Shown: positions 17,123 to 24,866 of the stretch, one piece after another
Layout: each line of letters opens with the position of its first letter
Numbering within the stretch: position 1 is the first letter of the stretch
NCBI GenBank assembly: GCA_902786665.1
Contig: CADADN010000042.1
Coordinates: 1-63,928, forward strand
Length of the DNA: 63,928 nt
Source of the DNA: an uncultured Prevotellaceae bacterium
GTDB taxonomy: Bacteria > Bacteroidota > Bacteroidia > Bacteroidales > Bacteroidaceae
Reading direction: 5' to 3'
Program-made: the position numbers and the translations under genes
The notes under the pieces: model-generated
Seen by the model: only the letters and a program-made list of their open reading frames with translations
Database searches by the model: none
Told to the model about the DNA's origin: nothing

Positions 17123-18844
17123 TTACTGGTATTCAAGTAATAATTTGGAATAGTTTTCACGGTCGCCCGTCAGCATATAGTAGGCCTTCAGGTATTCCAA
17201 GGCAAGATGGTTGTCTTTGTTGCTGAGGAAGAGGCTCTTGAGCATCTCAGAAGTCACATGGTCGCCGAAGAAGAAGTTTTCCTTGTAGAGCATTTGGCGC
17301 AAGCGTCCGTATTCGGGATGCTTGGCTATCGCTTTTTCATCCCCCAACAGCGGCAGTGTCTCGTTGGCCCAATCACGATAGAAGAGAGTCTTCTGCAGCG
17401 CCAAGAGATATTTGCGAGACACTTCGTAGTTGCCGAGAATCAAGTTGGTTTGCGCCAGTCGCTTGTAGCACCGGCCACTTTTCTGGAAGTCAAGAATCGC
17501 TTCCTGGGCCTCGAAGACCGTCCGTTGGGCGACAGCCACCATCCCCAACTGATAAAACGCTTCGGCTGTAGGCAGGGGACTGGTAGCATCGGTTCCAATA
17601 TCGGGCAAAAGGCCCAGGATGCCATTCTGGTTATAATCGAACAAATGCTTCGTGAGCACCCCCCGCATACCCAGTGCAAGATTCTGCACCGTCACTGCGA
17701 TTTGATTGTTGGGCTTTTCGGCGTTGATGGTTTCAAGTATGCGGTTCCATTGCTGGAAACGTGCCATGAAGTCGTATTGCATCACCTTTTCCGCCTTGAA
17801 ATTGCTGTTTTTCCAGACAAGTGTCCCCATGACAACAGCCACAAGAAGGAAGATTGAAGATTGAAGATTGAAAATTGAAGATTGAAGATTCTTGGACAAG
17901 CCAAGCGGCATAGCCGAGCGGGAAATTGAAGATTTTAAATTCTTGCTCTGGGCAGAGCGCGACTTTGCGTTTGAACTATTTCGCTTTGCTTGCGAAGAAC
18001 GGCGGAAGAAACGGGCAACGAGTGCGAGGACGAAAACGGAAAGAGCAGCAGCCCAAATCAGGGTCGGAAACACTGTCGGGTAGCGATGGTAATGTATGCC
18101 GAACCATAGCCTGCTGGCTGGTACCGGGAGATAAAAGGCCAGTATGATGAGCATGATAGCCATAAGCACGAACACGCCATAATACCATACAGAGAATTTG
18201 GGGCGTAAAGCTTGAAGGAGGAAAAACACCAAGCAGACAGGGCCCACCATCCAATAGAGTATGGGAATAGCGGCAACAAGAAGAGCACATTGAGTCCAAC
18301 TGATTGAAATTTGACTCTTTATACGAGCCTGTTCACGCTTCGGTTGAACCTGCTTGTGTTCGGAAGCATCCAAACTTTCTTGGTTTTCTTCTCGCTTATT
18401 GACAGCCAAGTCGAAGAGCCAAGAGGCGAGAAGTGTGAGCAAGACGGCCCATACTCCGCCCAGCAACGCATTCTCGTCGAGCAGGAAGAGCCAAAGCAAG
18501 AACGAAGGAACAAAAGTAAGGCCATAGAGCCACCTCCCGCTTGGCACTGCCGTTTGGGGCTTCGAAGAACAGGCCAACTGTTGCGTCAGGAGTTGAACCA
18601 GCGAAAGCAGAACCGCGATGATGGCAGCCCCCACCCATGCAAAAAGGAAAAATTGTGTGCAGAAGCGCCCCAACAGGTCAGCAATGCCACCTGGCAGTTT
18701 GACAACATCCCACACATAGGAACTGTCGAAGAGGAAAAGTTGATACTGCTCCTGATAATGCAGGTGATGCGGATAGGCCAGTCCGAAAAAGAGGAGGACG
18801 GCCACCCCGAAAAGGAGGGTGCAAATTATACGGATAATCTTCAT
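17123..18844 (-). CDS. DUF6057-like polytopic membrane protein, copy 2, with in-frame repeat insert
   Basis: 573 residues. About eight hydrophobic segments lie between residues 5 and 345, then a soluble TPR-like alpha-helical region to the C-terminus. Residues about 281-332, just before the last membrane segment, are Ser/Lys-rich and contain LQSSIFNLQSSIF. They are encoded by the same AT-rich and AAGCGGCA-type repeats seen between genes elsewhere in the window, and copies 1 and 3 have only a short loop there. It is directly upstream of PD40 copy 2 and downstream of PD40 copy 3 plus a repeat array. Role unknown; the tight pairing suggests the membrane protein and the CxxCH lipoprotein act together. 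Confidence 0.78.
   Translation of the reverse strand: MKIIRIICTLLFGVAVLLFFGLAYPHHLHYQEQYQLFLFDSSYVWDVVKLPGGIADLLGRFCTQFFLFAWVGAAIIAVLLSLVQLLTQQLACSSKPQTAVPSGRWLYGLTFVPSFLLWLFLLDENALLGGVWAVLLTLLASWLFDLAVNKREENQESLDASEHKQVQPKREQARIKSQISISWTQCALLVAAIPILYWMVGPVCLVFFLLQALRPKFSVWYYGVFVLMAIMLIILAFYLPVPASRLWFGIHYHRYPTVFPTLIWAAALSVFVLALVARFFRRSSQAKRNSSNAKSRSAQSKNLKSSISRSAMPLGLSKNLQSSIFNLQSSIFLLVAVVMGTLVWKNSNFKAEKVMQYDFMARFQQWNRILETINAEKPNNQIAVTVQNLALGMRGVLTKHLFDYNQNGILGLLPDIGTDATSPLPTAEAFYQLGMVAVAQRTVFEAQEAILDFQKSGRCYKRLAQTNLILGNYEVSRKYLLALQKTLFYRDWANETLPLLGDEKAIAKHPEYGRLRQMLYKENFFFGDHVTSEMLKSLFLSNKDNHLALEYLKAYYMLTGDRENYSKLLLEYQ
17848..17962 (+). repeat. Extragenic-type repeats inside the DUF6057 copy 2 gene
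   Basis: 17848-17890 is a GATTGAAGATTGAAAATT-type array; 17889-17926 is TTCTTGGACAAGCCAAGCGG followed by CATAGCCGAGCGGGAAATT; 17921-17940 is AT-repeat again; 17940-17962 is a weaker second copy of the GC-rich element. Matching elements lie between genes at 38469-38506 and 49662-49746 (AT type) and at 47249-47323 and 49911-49934 (GC type). The frame of the gene is kept throughout. Confidence 0.8.
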
Positions 18845-18851
18845 TTATTGC

Positions 18852-19042
18852 GGGAGTTTCTATAGGAGTTAAAGAGGAGTTATAGGGGAGTTAAAAAGGA
18901 GTTAAAGGGACATATGTTTACTTTTAAGGGGAGTTTCTATAGGAGTTATAGGGGAGTTAAAGGGGAGTTTCTATGGGAGTTAAAGAGGAGTTAAAGGGGA
19001 GTTAAAAAGGAGTTAAAGGGACATATGTTTACTTTTTAGGGG
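18852..19042 (+). repeat. GGAGTTAAAGA repeat array, site B
   Basis: Between PD40 copy 3 and DUF6057 copy 2. Two long units, each ending AAAGGGACATATGTTTACTTTT (given here in part: GGGACATATGTTTACTTT), separated by shorter GGAGTTAAAG and GGAGTTTCTATAG variants. No promoter consensus was seen within it, so module 2 may be read through from module 3. Confidence 0.8.
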
Positions 19043-19054
19043 AATTAGCGTCAT

Positions 19055-20614
19055 TTATTCACCTTTATTATAAAACACCTTGCGGAACTCATCGACGCTG
19101 ATGCTGACGGGTTCCACCATGAACTCCGGCCGGTTGTAACTTTTCAGTCGTGTGATGTTTTGCTCAGGGTCCTCCTGCGGCAAAAGGAAGGCCTTTTCTA
19201 CTTTTCCGTTGTTGAAATAGGATATGTAGACACGGCTGAAGTTTCCATCACCCCGACGGCTCGCACACATGATCCAATGGCCGTTGCTCGACCATGTGGG
19301 ATAACTCTCGGCAAAGCCTTCGCTGTTGAGGCGGGTGAGGTCGAGGGGCGACGGTGCCTCTTGGGCTTGGTCGACGTTCAGGTTGCCATCGAGTGGCATA
19401 CAGACGATGTCGGCATCATGGTGCCAGATATGAAAACAGCCATACCGACCCTCTGCAAAGAGCAGATAGTGTCCGTCGGGGCTGATGCGTGGCAAGGTGA
19501 CGCTTTTGTCTTTCGAGGCGGCATCATAAACGAGTTCCTCTTCGCCGAAATGGCGTGTCGCCACGTCAAACGAACGGCGATAGAGGTTGTATTGCACTTT
19601 CTGGTATGTGGTGCTGATGTCATTGTCATCACCGCGCAACTCATCGGGAAGTGGGACAGACTTGCAGTAAAAGAGGTATTTGCCATCGGGCGACCAAGTG
19701 GGGAACACCTCCAAAAGGTCGGGGTCGTTGCAGATGATGCTCACTGAGTCGGTCGCCACATCATAGAGAATCAGGTCGCTGGCCGTATCGAACACCTCCA
19801 CTTTGTTGGGATGTGCCGTATGGAACACTTGGTGTGTCTGGTTGGTGGAGAAGGCTACCAGTTTGGCGGCAGGGTGCCATGCCGGATAGACTCCAGCGGA
19901 AATGGTGTTGTCGCGTTTCAAATCCACTTTCGACACTTTGCCGTCATTCACAATGACCGTGCCTCCTCGGGTCACACGCGCATGAAACAACATGTTGTCG
20001 GTCTTGTAGTTCTGATAACTATGGCAGTTGATGCACTGGCCCTTGGGGTCGTCGCAGCTGACTTTGTTGTTGAAAATCTGTGTCTCTTCAAACGAGGTGA
20101 GGTTGCGCTGGGCAATCTCCATGTAGTCGTAAACGATATAGGATGGTTCGATGAGGCGATACGACAGATACTCGTCGATGGGTTGCTCGGCCACATGTAT
20201 CTCAAACGGGTTGAACGACAGCCATCCGCCTTTTTCCTCACCCCCGGACTTTGCTTGGTCGTCCATAGTCTTTCCCCAAACCTCCACCTTGATGCTCTTG
20301 CCCTTGGAGGCATCAAGCATGGCGTGCCATTCCGATTCTGGAATCTGAACCTTCACTCCTTCACCGTAGGTCTGCTGCTGCCCGTCGGGCGTGGTGAGTC
20401 GTGTCACGCACTCTTCATACTGGTCGGCGGGGAGCATGAAGTTGAGTGGTGCGATATTGCAAGGCACGGTGACGTCGCAATAATCGGGGAAGATGGCGGG
20501 CAGGCACTTGGCCTCGCGGCTTGTAGCGGGCACGTCGGGGTGATGCGCACACGATGGCAAGAGCAGCGAGACGGCAGCCAGGAACAGGAAAAATGGGTGG
20601 ATATGTCTTTTCAT
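19055..20614 (-). CDS. CxxCH lipoprotein with WD40-like (PD40) propeller, copy 3
   Basis: 519 residues, lipid Cys22 (LLPSCAHH), IFPDYCDVTVPCNIAPLNF, haem motif CINCH (Cys194, Cys197, His198), then propeller repeats (FSTNQTHQVFH, WSPDGKYLFYC, ISPDGHYLLFAEG, WSSNGHWIMC). Compared with copies 1 and 2 it has longer inserts before and after the haem motif and extra cysteines near residues 37, 46 and 52. It lies 44 bases downstream of DUF6057 copy 3 in what appears to be one transcript with the AAA/PD-(D/E)XK gene. Confidence 0.8.
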   Translation of the reverse strand: MKRHIHPFFLFLAAVSLLLPSCAHHPDVPATSREAKCLPAIFPDYCDVTVPCNIAPLNFMLPADQYEECVTRLTTPDGQQQTYGEGVKVQIPESEWHAMLDASKGKSIKVEVWGKTMDDQAKSGGEEKGGWLSFNPFEIHVAEQPIDEYLSYRLIEPSYIVYDYMEIAQRNLTSFEETQIFNNKVSCDDPKGQCINCHSYQNYKTDNMLFHARVTRGGTVIVNDGKVSKVDLKRDNTISAGVYPAWHPAAKLVAFSTNQTHQVFHTAHPNKVEVFDTASDLILYDVATDSVSIICNDPDLLEVFPTWSPDGKYLFYCKSVPLPDELRGDDNDISTTYQKVQYNLYRRSFDVATRHFGEEELVYDAASKDKSVTLPRISPDGHYLLFAEGRYGCFHIWHHDADIVCMPLDGNLNVDQAQEAPSPLDLTRLNSEGFAESYPTWSSNGHWIMCASRRGDGNFSRVYISYFNNGKVEKAFLLPQEDPEQNITRLKSYNRPEFMVEPVSISVDEFRKVFYNKGE

Positions 20615-20658
20615 TGTTTTCTTGCGTTTCGATTTCGATTACAATTACGGCAAGTTCA

Positions 20659-22428
20659 TCATAGGGCTTTTCTTCCGAAGATGTTGTAGTACCAATAGGT
20701 GTCCCCCCACTCGCCGTGCATCCTTGCACCTATCTCATCTTGTTTCATACCACTCTTTATCAGGTTTTCAAGCGTCTCCCAAAACTTTTTGTAGCGGTCG
20801 TAAACGGGCTGCTCGACCGGAAGCATGATTTGCTTTTCTTCCGGAGACTTGTCCATATACATGATATAGGCTTCCTGAGCATGCAAGGGGAAATTCGCAT
20901 CCGGGTTCATCTTCACATATTTGCGCAGTGACGCCCAGAAACGACCGGAGTCGCAACGTATCATGGAATAGAACAACGCCTGTTCTGAAGCCACCTTGCT
21001 GACCGTGTCGGTTGAATGGCTGAAACTGTAGATGATAAAACGCTCGCTGTTGTTCTCTACACCGTTGATCTCGTCTGTGAAAGATTTTTGCAACTCACTT
21101 ACGGTTTTCGTGATGGGGGTCGGTTGCCAGTTGCCATAGAACATATTGTGGCGCAGCAAGGTGTTGTATCGTTCTGCCAGTTTCTCTTCTCCGGTTGCGC
21201 GGGCGCAGCGAGACACCATCTTCATATAGAAGGGGGAGAATCCTGTGGCGACTGCATTTTCATAACACAAACGGATGGCATAGTTCATCTTCCCGTAGTT
21301 GTAATACACTAAAGGAGAAGCAATGTTCAGCAGACCGATGTGGAGCGAGTCAGGATTGTAGACATCTGCGCCAGGGGTGCCTAACTTGAACGAACGGTCG
21401 AGCAGCCCTCCTTCGTTCATCAAGGCAATATTTATGAGCATGGCCATCGTCTGGGTGGGTTGCTTGTTCTCTTCTGCCATATGAAGCACCTCCTGCCAGT
21501 TGTCGGCTTCAGCATGGCGTATCATGCGCATTTCATCGATGTAGTTCTTGTTGTGGAACATGAGCGAACAAGTGAAAACAATGCCCACAACGGCACTTAA
21601 AACGGGAACGAACCACATCAGTTTGGTTGGTGTCTCCTTGCGCTTGGCCATGAACCAGCCATACAATGCAATGAGTACGGAAACCACGCCGAGCACCCAG
21701 AACGGAATGGAGAGCCGCTCACTTGAATCGACAGGGGTCACGAAACGGGGAAAGCCAGCCATCATGACGTCATCGGGGTTTTGATTCGAATAGAGCAGAA
21801 CACGCCAGATGACAGCAGTAAAGACGAGCACGACCAAACCTATCAGTTCACGCCAAGAGGGCTTTTCTGCCAACACAAGGCAGAGCATGAAAAGCAAGGC
21901 AAACCACCCCAGCAGAGGATAGAAGCAGAAGCCCAAGAGATACCAGAAAAGATGCCATTTGCGGGGTGTGCTGCGGGCAGCCCACAAGAGCAGGAGCATG
22001 GCAAGATAACCTAACGACTGGGAGAACCAATACCCTCTGATGGAGAAGATGTAAACCCAATAGCCAAGGTCGATTATCGATGTAAGCAAACAAGCTATAG
22101 GCAGAAGCATCAGGGCGGAGGCATTTCCTCTCAAGCGGAATGCCTTGGCACCTACCAAAAACACGAGGAACCAAATCGACACCAACACACCTGCACCCAA
22201 GGCCGGATAATAGAATAGCTGTGTGAGCCAGGCTCCCACATACTGCATCAAGCCAAAGGGTTTTGACAAAAGGGTATGGAAGAATGGTGCTCCGTAGATG
22301 AATTCCGAACGGTCGTGTGCCGTATAAAGCACCTCTTGGTTGATGTGTAATACATATGCGACAAATGCAATGAAAGCCAACAGGCTCACATAGAGGATGA
22401 CATCAGATATTTTGCTTTTGCTATTCAT
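20659..22428 (-). CDS. DUF6057-like polytopic membrane protein, copy 3
   Basis: 589 residues: hydrophobic N-terminal half (helices between about 10 and 310) and an alpha-helical C-terminal half with TPR-like character. The N-terminus (YTAHDRSEFIYGAPFFHTLL, then KPFGLMQYVGAWLTQLFYYP) aligns with the corresponding region of copies 1 and 2, but it is the most divergent of the three. Its ATG overlaps the stop of the upstream AAA/PD-(D/E)XK gene as ATGA. PD40 copy 3 follows. Confidence 0.75.
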   Translation of the reverse strand: MNSKSKISDVILYVSLLAFIAFVAYVLHINQEVLYTAHDRSEFIYGAPFFHTLLSKPFGLMQYVGAWLTQLFYYPALGAGVLVSIWFLVFLVGAKAFRLRGNASALMLLPIACLLTSIIDLGYWVYIFSIRGYWFSQSLGYLAMLLLLWAARSTPRKWHLFWYLLGFCFYPLLGWFALLFMLCLVLAEKPSWRELIGLVVLVFTAVIWRVLLYSNQNPDDVMMAGFPRFVTPVDSSERLSIPFWVLGVVSVLIALYGWFMAKRKETPTKLMWFVPVLSAVVGIVFTCSLMFHNKNYIDEMRMIRHAEADNWQEVLHMAEENKQPTQTMAMLINIALMNEGGLLDRSFKLGTPGADVYNPDSLHIGLLNIASPLVYYNYGKMNYAIRLCYENAVATGFSPFYMKMVSRCARATGEEKLAERYNTLLRHNMFYGNWQPTPITKTVSELQKSFTDEINGVENNSERFIIYSFSHSTDTVSKVASEQALFYSMIRCDSGRFWASLRKYVKMNPDANFPLHAQEAYIMYMDKSPEEKQIMLPVEQPVYDRYKKFWETLENLIKSGMKQDEIGARMHGEWGDTYWYYNIFGRKAL

Positions 22429-24011
22429 TCTATAATCCAGTCATCAATAGTACGTGTATCAATATTGAAACAAATGCCGGCCTTTACCACACGACGTCCA
22501 TCTGTGACGTATGGTGCGGCGTAGCCTTTTGCGTTGATTTGATCAAGAGCCTCTTTTGCCGTACCATTGACCTTCAACTCCAGTACGTATATCGCATCGG
22601 GCATCCATACCACCATATCCGTTCTACCTCCGGCACACTTGACTTGCGTGCGGGCATAGACATTGAGCATGTTGAAGATGAGCCAGAGCGTGTACTCATA
22701 GAACCCCTCTGCCGTGGCGGCCTCCTCCAGTTTCTTTTTGAAACCCTCCACATAGGGAACGGCAGCGAGGAAAGCCTTCATCTCCTGCAAAGCCTGCTCC
22801 AAGTTATTCTTTCTCAAGGCTTGCCAAAATTTCAAGGCAAAGCCTTTTTGCGTATAGCCAACTTCTATTCCTGTAAAAATAGGCAACAAGCCCTTGGTAT
22901 AGCCTATGCGCACCTCCTGATTGGGGATGGAGAGCGTGTACATCTCCGACTCACGGTCATAGCTCTTGATGGTCAAATAGCCGCTCTGATAGAGTAAAGG
23001 CAGAGCTGTAGTCATGGCCTCTGTAGGAATGTCAAAAGCATCTGCCGGCTCTTCTAAAATCTCCAAAGAGGTAATGTCCGTTCGGAAATGCTTCATCTGC
23101 TGGATAAGATAGGAGGGCGTGGCCGAGGCAAACCAACCGCTGCTCAGCTCACCATCATCGAAAGCGTTGAGCAGACTAAAAGGGTTGTAGATGTCGGGCG
23201 ACTCCTTTGAGAAATGATAGCCGTCATACCTGTCCTTGATCTTAAGAAACATCTCCTCGGGTGTGCATTCGTATTTACCAGCCATCACCCGGATGTCCTC
23301 GGCAAAGACCGTCTTCACTTCCTCTTCCGTGATGCCGCAGATGGCAGAGAAGTCGGGCCGCATGGAGAGGTTCTTCAGGTTGTTGATGGTCGAAAAGATG
23401 CTCAGTTGGGAAAATTTCGTGATACCTGTAATAAAGCAGAACTTGATGTAGGGGTCACAGGCCTTAAGCGGCACATAGAACTCCTGCATCACCTTGCGGA
23501 AAGCAGGCAGATTCTCCTCCTCATGGAGCACTTCGAGCAACGGAGCATCATATTCGTCAATAATGACTACTACCTGACGATTGGTCTGCTCGTATGCGCG
23601 TTTGATGAGTCCCACAAGAATACTGCCAGGTGTTACTTCATCTTCATCTTTACCATATATTCTGGTGTAGTCCTTCAACTGTAGACGGATTCTCTCCTGT
23701 AGGCCTCTTGCCGATTCCTGTCCCTTGGCTGTACTCATGTCGAAGTGGAGCACAGGATACTCCGTCCATTCCTGTTCCAACTGCATCACCTTCAGTCCCT
23801 CAAACAACTCCTTCTGTCCGGCAAAGAACGAATGGAGAGTGGACGACAACAACGACTTGCCAAAACGGCGCGGACGGTTCAAGAAAGCATACTTGCTCAC
23901 CTTTGTCATCTTCCACACCAAGTCTGTCTTGTCTACATACACATAGCCACCTTTTATAATCTCAGAAAAGGTCTGTACTCCTATTGGATACCTGCGCTCG
24001 TTGACCATCAT
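22425..24011 (-). CDS. AAA-ATPase-like protein with C-terminal PD-(D/E)XK domain
   Basis: 528 residues. N-terminal AAA-ATPase-like domain with the variant P-loop RPRRFGKS (46-53) and Walker B VVIIDEYDAPLLE (about 148-160); C-terminal PD-(D/E)XK-like domain with GGRTDMVVWMPDAIYVLELK. This pairing (PF09820 with PF08011 type) is present in many copies in Bacteroidales genomes. A role in defence or as a selfish element has been suspected, but I know of none proven. It has its own promoter and overlaps the next gene by four bases, so the DUF6057/PD40 copies downstream may depend on its transcript. Confidence 0.88.
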   Translation of the reverse strand: MMVNERRYPIGVQTFSEIIKGGYVYVDKTDLVWKMTKVSKYAFLNRPRRFGKSLLSSTLHSFFAGQKELFEGLKVMQLEQEWTEYPVLHFDMSTAKGQESARGLQERIRLQLKDYTRIYGKDEDEVTPGSILVGLIKRAYEQTNRQVVVIIDEYDAPLLEVLHEEENLPAFRKVMQEFYVPLKACDPYIKFCFITGITKFSQLSIFSTINNLKNLSMRPDFSAICGITEEEVKTVFAEDIRVMAGKYECTPEEMFLKIKDRYDGYHFSKESPDIYNPFSLLNAFDDGELSSGWFASATPSYLIQQMKHFRTDITSLEILEEPADAFDIPTEAMTTALPLLYQSGYLTIKSYDRESEMYTLSIPNQEVRIGYTKGLLPIFTGIEVGYTQKGFALKFWQALRKNNLEQALQEMKAFLAAVPYVEGFKKKLEEAATAEGFYEYTLWLIFNMLNVYARTQVKCAGGRTDMVVWMPDAIYVLELKVNGTAKEALDQINAKGYAAPYVTDGRRVVKAGICFNIDTRTIDDWIIE

Positions 24012-24038
24012 ATTCTTCAGCTGTTTGTTTCTTGGCTA

Positions 24039-24070
24039 CAAAGATACATTTTTCCCGTCAAACTGCCAAA
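24039..24070 (-). promoter_or_regulatory. Promoter of the AAA-DUF6057-PD40 transcript
   Basis: Minus-strand TTTG (24067-24070), 20-base spacer, TATCTTTG (24039-24046), 27 bases before the ATG. Confidence 0.75.
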
Positions 24071-24108
24071 AAAAATATAAAAGGCTGACTCAATAAAAGA
24101 GTCAGCCT
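24070..24108 (-). terminator. Intrinsic terminator of SusCD operon 2
   Basis: Perfect 10-bp stem AGGCTGACTC / GAGTCAGCCT (24082-24091 with 24099-24108), then TTTTATATTTTTTTTGG on the minus strand; 24 bases after the lipoprotein stop. Confidence 0.88.
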
Positions 24109-24132
24109 AATACTAATTATACCAACGAGGAA

Positions 24133-24849
24133 TTATTCCTCATAATAGACACTGGTGAATGTTGCCTGGCCGTTGGTAATCAAGAGGTTAAGGTCACGGC
24201 CTTCACCGCCGTTGCCCTTGGCGCACTCCTTGGCGATTTGCTCGGTGATAGGCACCTCCCACTTCATGCCAGAGTAAAGAGGAATACCCTCAGCATATAC
24301 TGTGCTCCACCAACCGTTCATGACACGAGCGGTGCAACCTTCAGAGGCTTCCTTGACGTCAAGAACGAGAGTTTTGAGGCCAAAGTAGAAATCGTCGGAA
24401 AGAGTTGGGAAATTCTGACCTTCGCTGTCGCTGAAGCGCAAGGGAGCTGCGTCCCAACCGCCTACGGTGAATTCACCTTCCCAGAGCATGAACTTCTCAA
24501 GTGCATTGGTTATTTCCTGGCATTCAATCTCGACACTATCCTTAAGGATGGTTCCATCGGCACAAAGAGCATCAAGGTAAACCATATATTTACCGAGCTT
24601 CATCTTCTTCCATGCATAGTTGCCGACGAAGTCCTTGCCACCAATATTCCACTTGGCATTGACCGGTGCAGAGGTCCTACAGAAAATTTGGTTGCCATTC
24701 AAGCCACTCGGTGACTTGTCGACAGTGATGGAGGTCTTAGCTCTGAGCTCGTCAATAGTGATGTGGCCAGCATTGCTAATGTCCTCATGGACAGGGTCGC
24801 AAGCTACCAACGCACATGCTGCGGCAAAAAGCAAAAATATCTTTTTCAT
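24133..24849 (-). CDS. SusE/F-position surface lipoprotein, ligand unknown
   Basis: 238 residues with signal peptide and lipid Cys17 (ALVACDPVHEDI); the acidic residues after the cysteine fit surface export. Third gene of the susC-susD operon, 17 bases after SusD, the position usually taken by surface ligand-binding proteins. The sequence is beta-rich with several tryptophans (WNIGGKDF, WEGEFTVGGWDAAPL, MNGWWSTVYAEG) that could form a sugar-binding face. I do not recognise a named domain, so ligand binding is inferred from position. Confidence 0.7.
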   Translation of the reverse strand: MKKIFLLFAAACALVACDPVHEDISNAGHITIDELRAKTSITVDKSPSGLNGNQIFCRTSAPVNAKWNIGGKDFVGNYAWKKMKLGKYMVYLDALCADGTILKDSVEIECQEITNALEKFMLWEGEFTVGGWDAAPLRFSDSEGQNFPTLSDDFYFGLKTLVLDVKEASEGCTARVMNGWWSTVYAEGIPLYSGMKWEVPITEQIAKECAKGNGGEGRDLNLLITNGQATFTSVYYEE

Positions 24850-24866
24850 ATTGTTTACTAATAATA

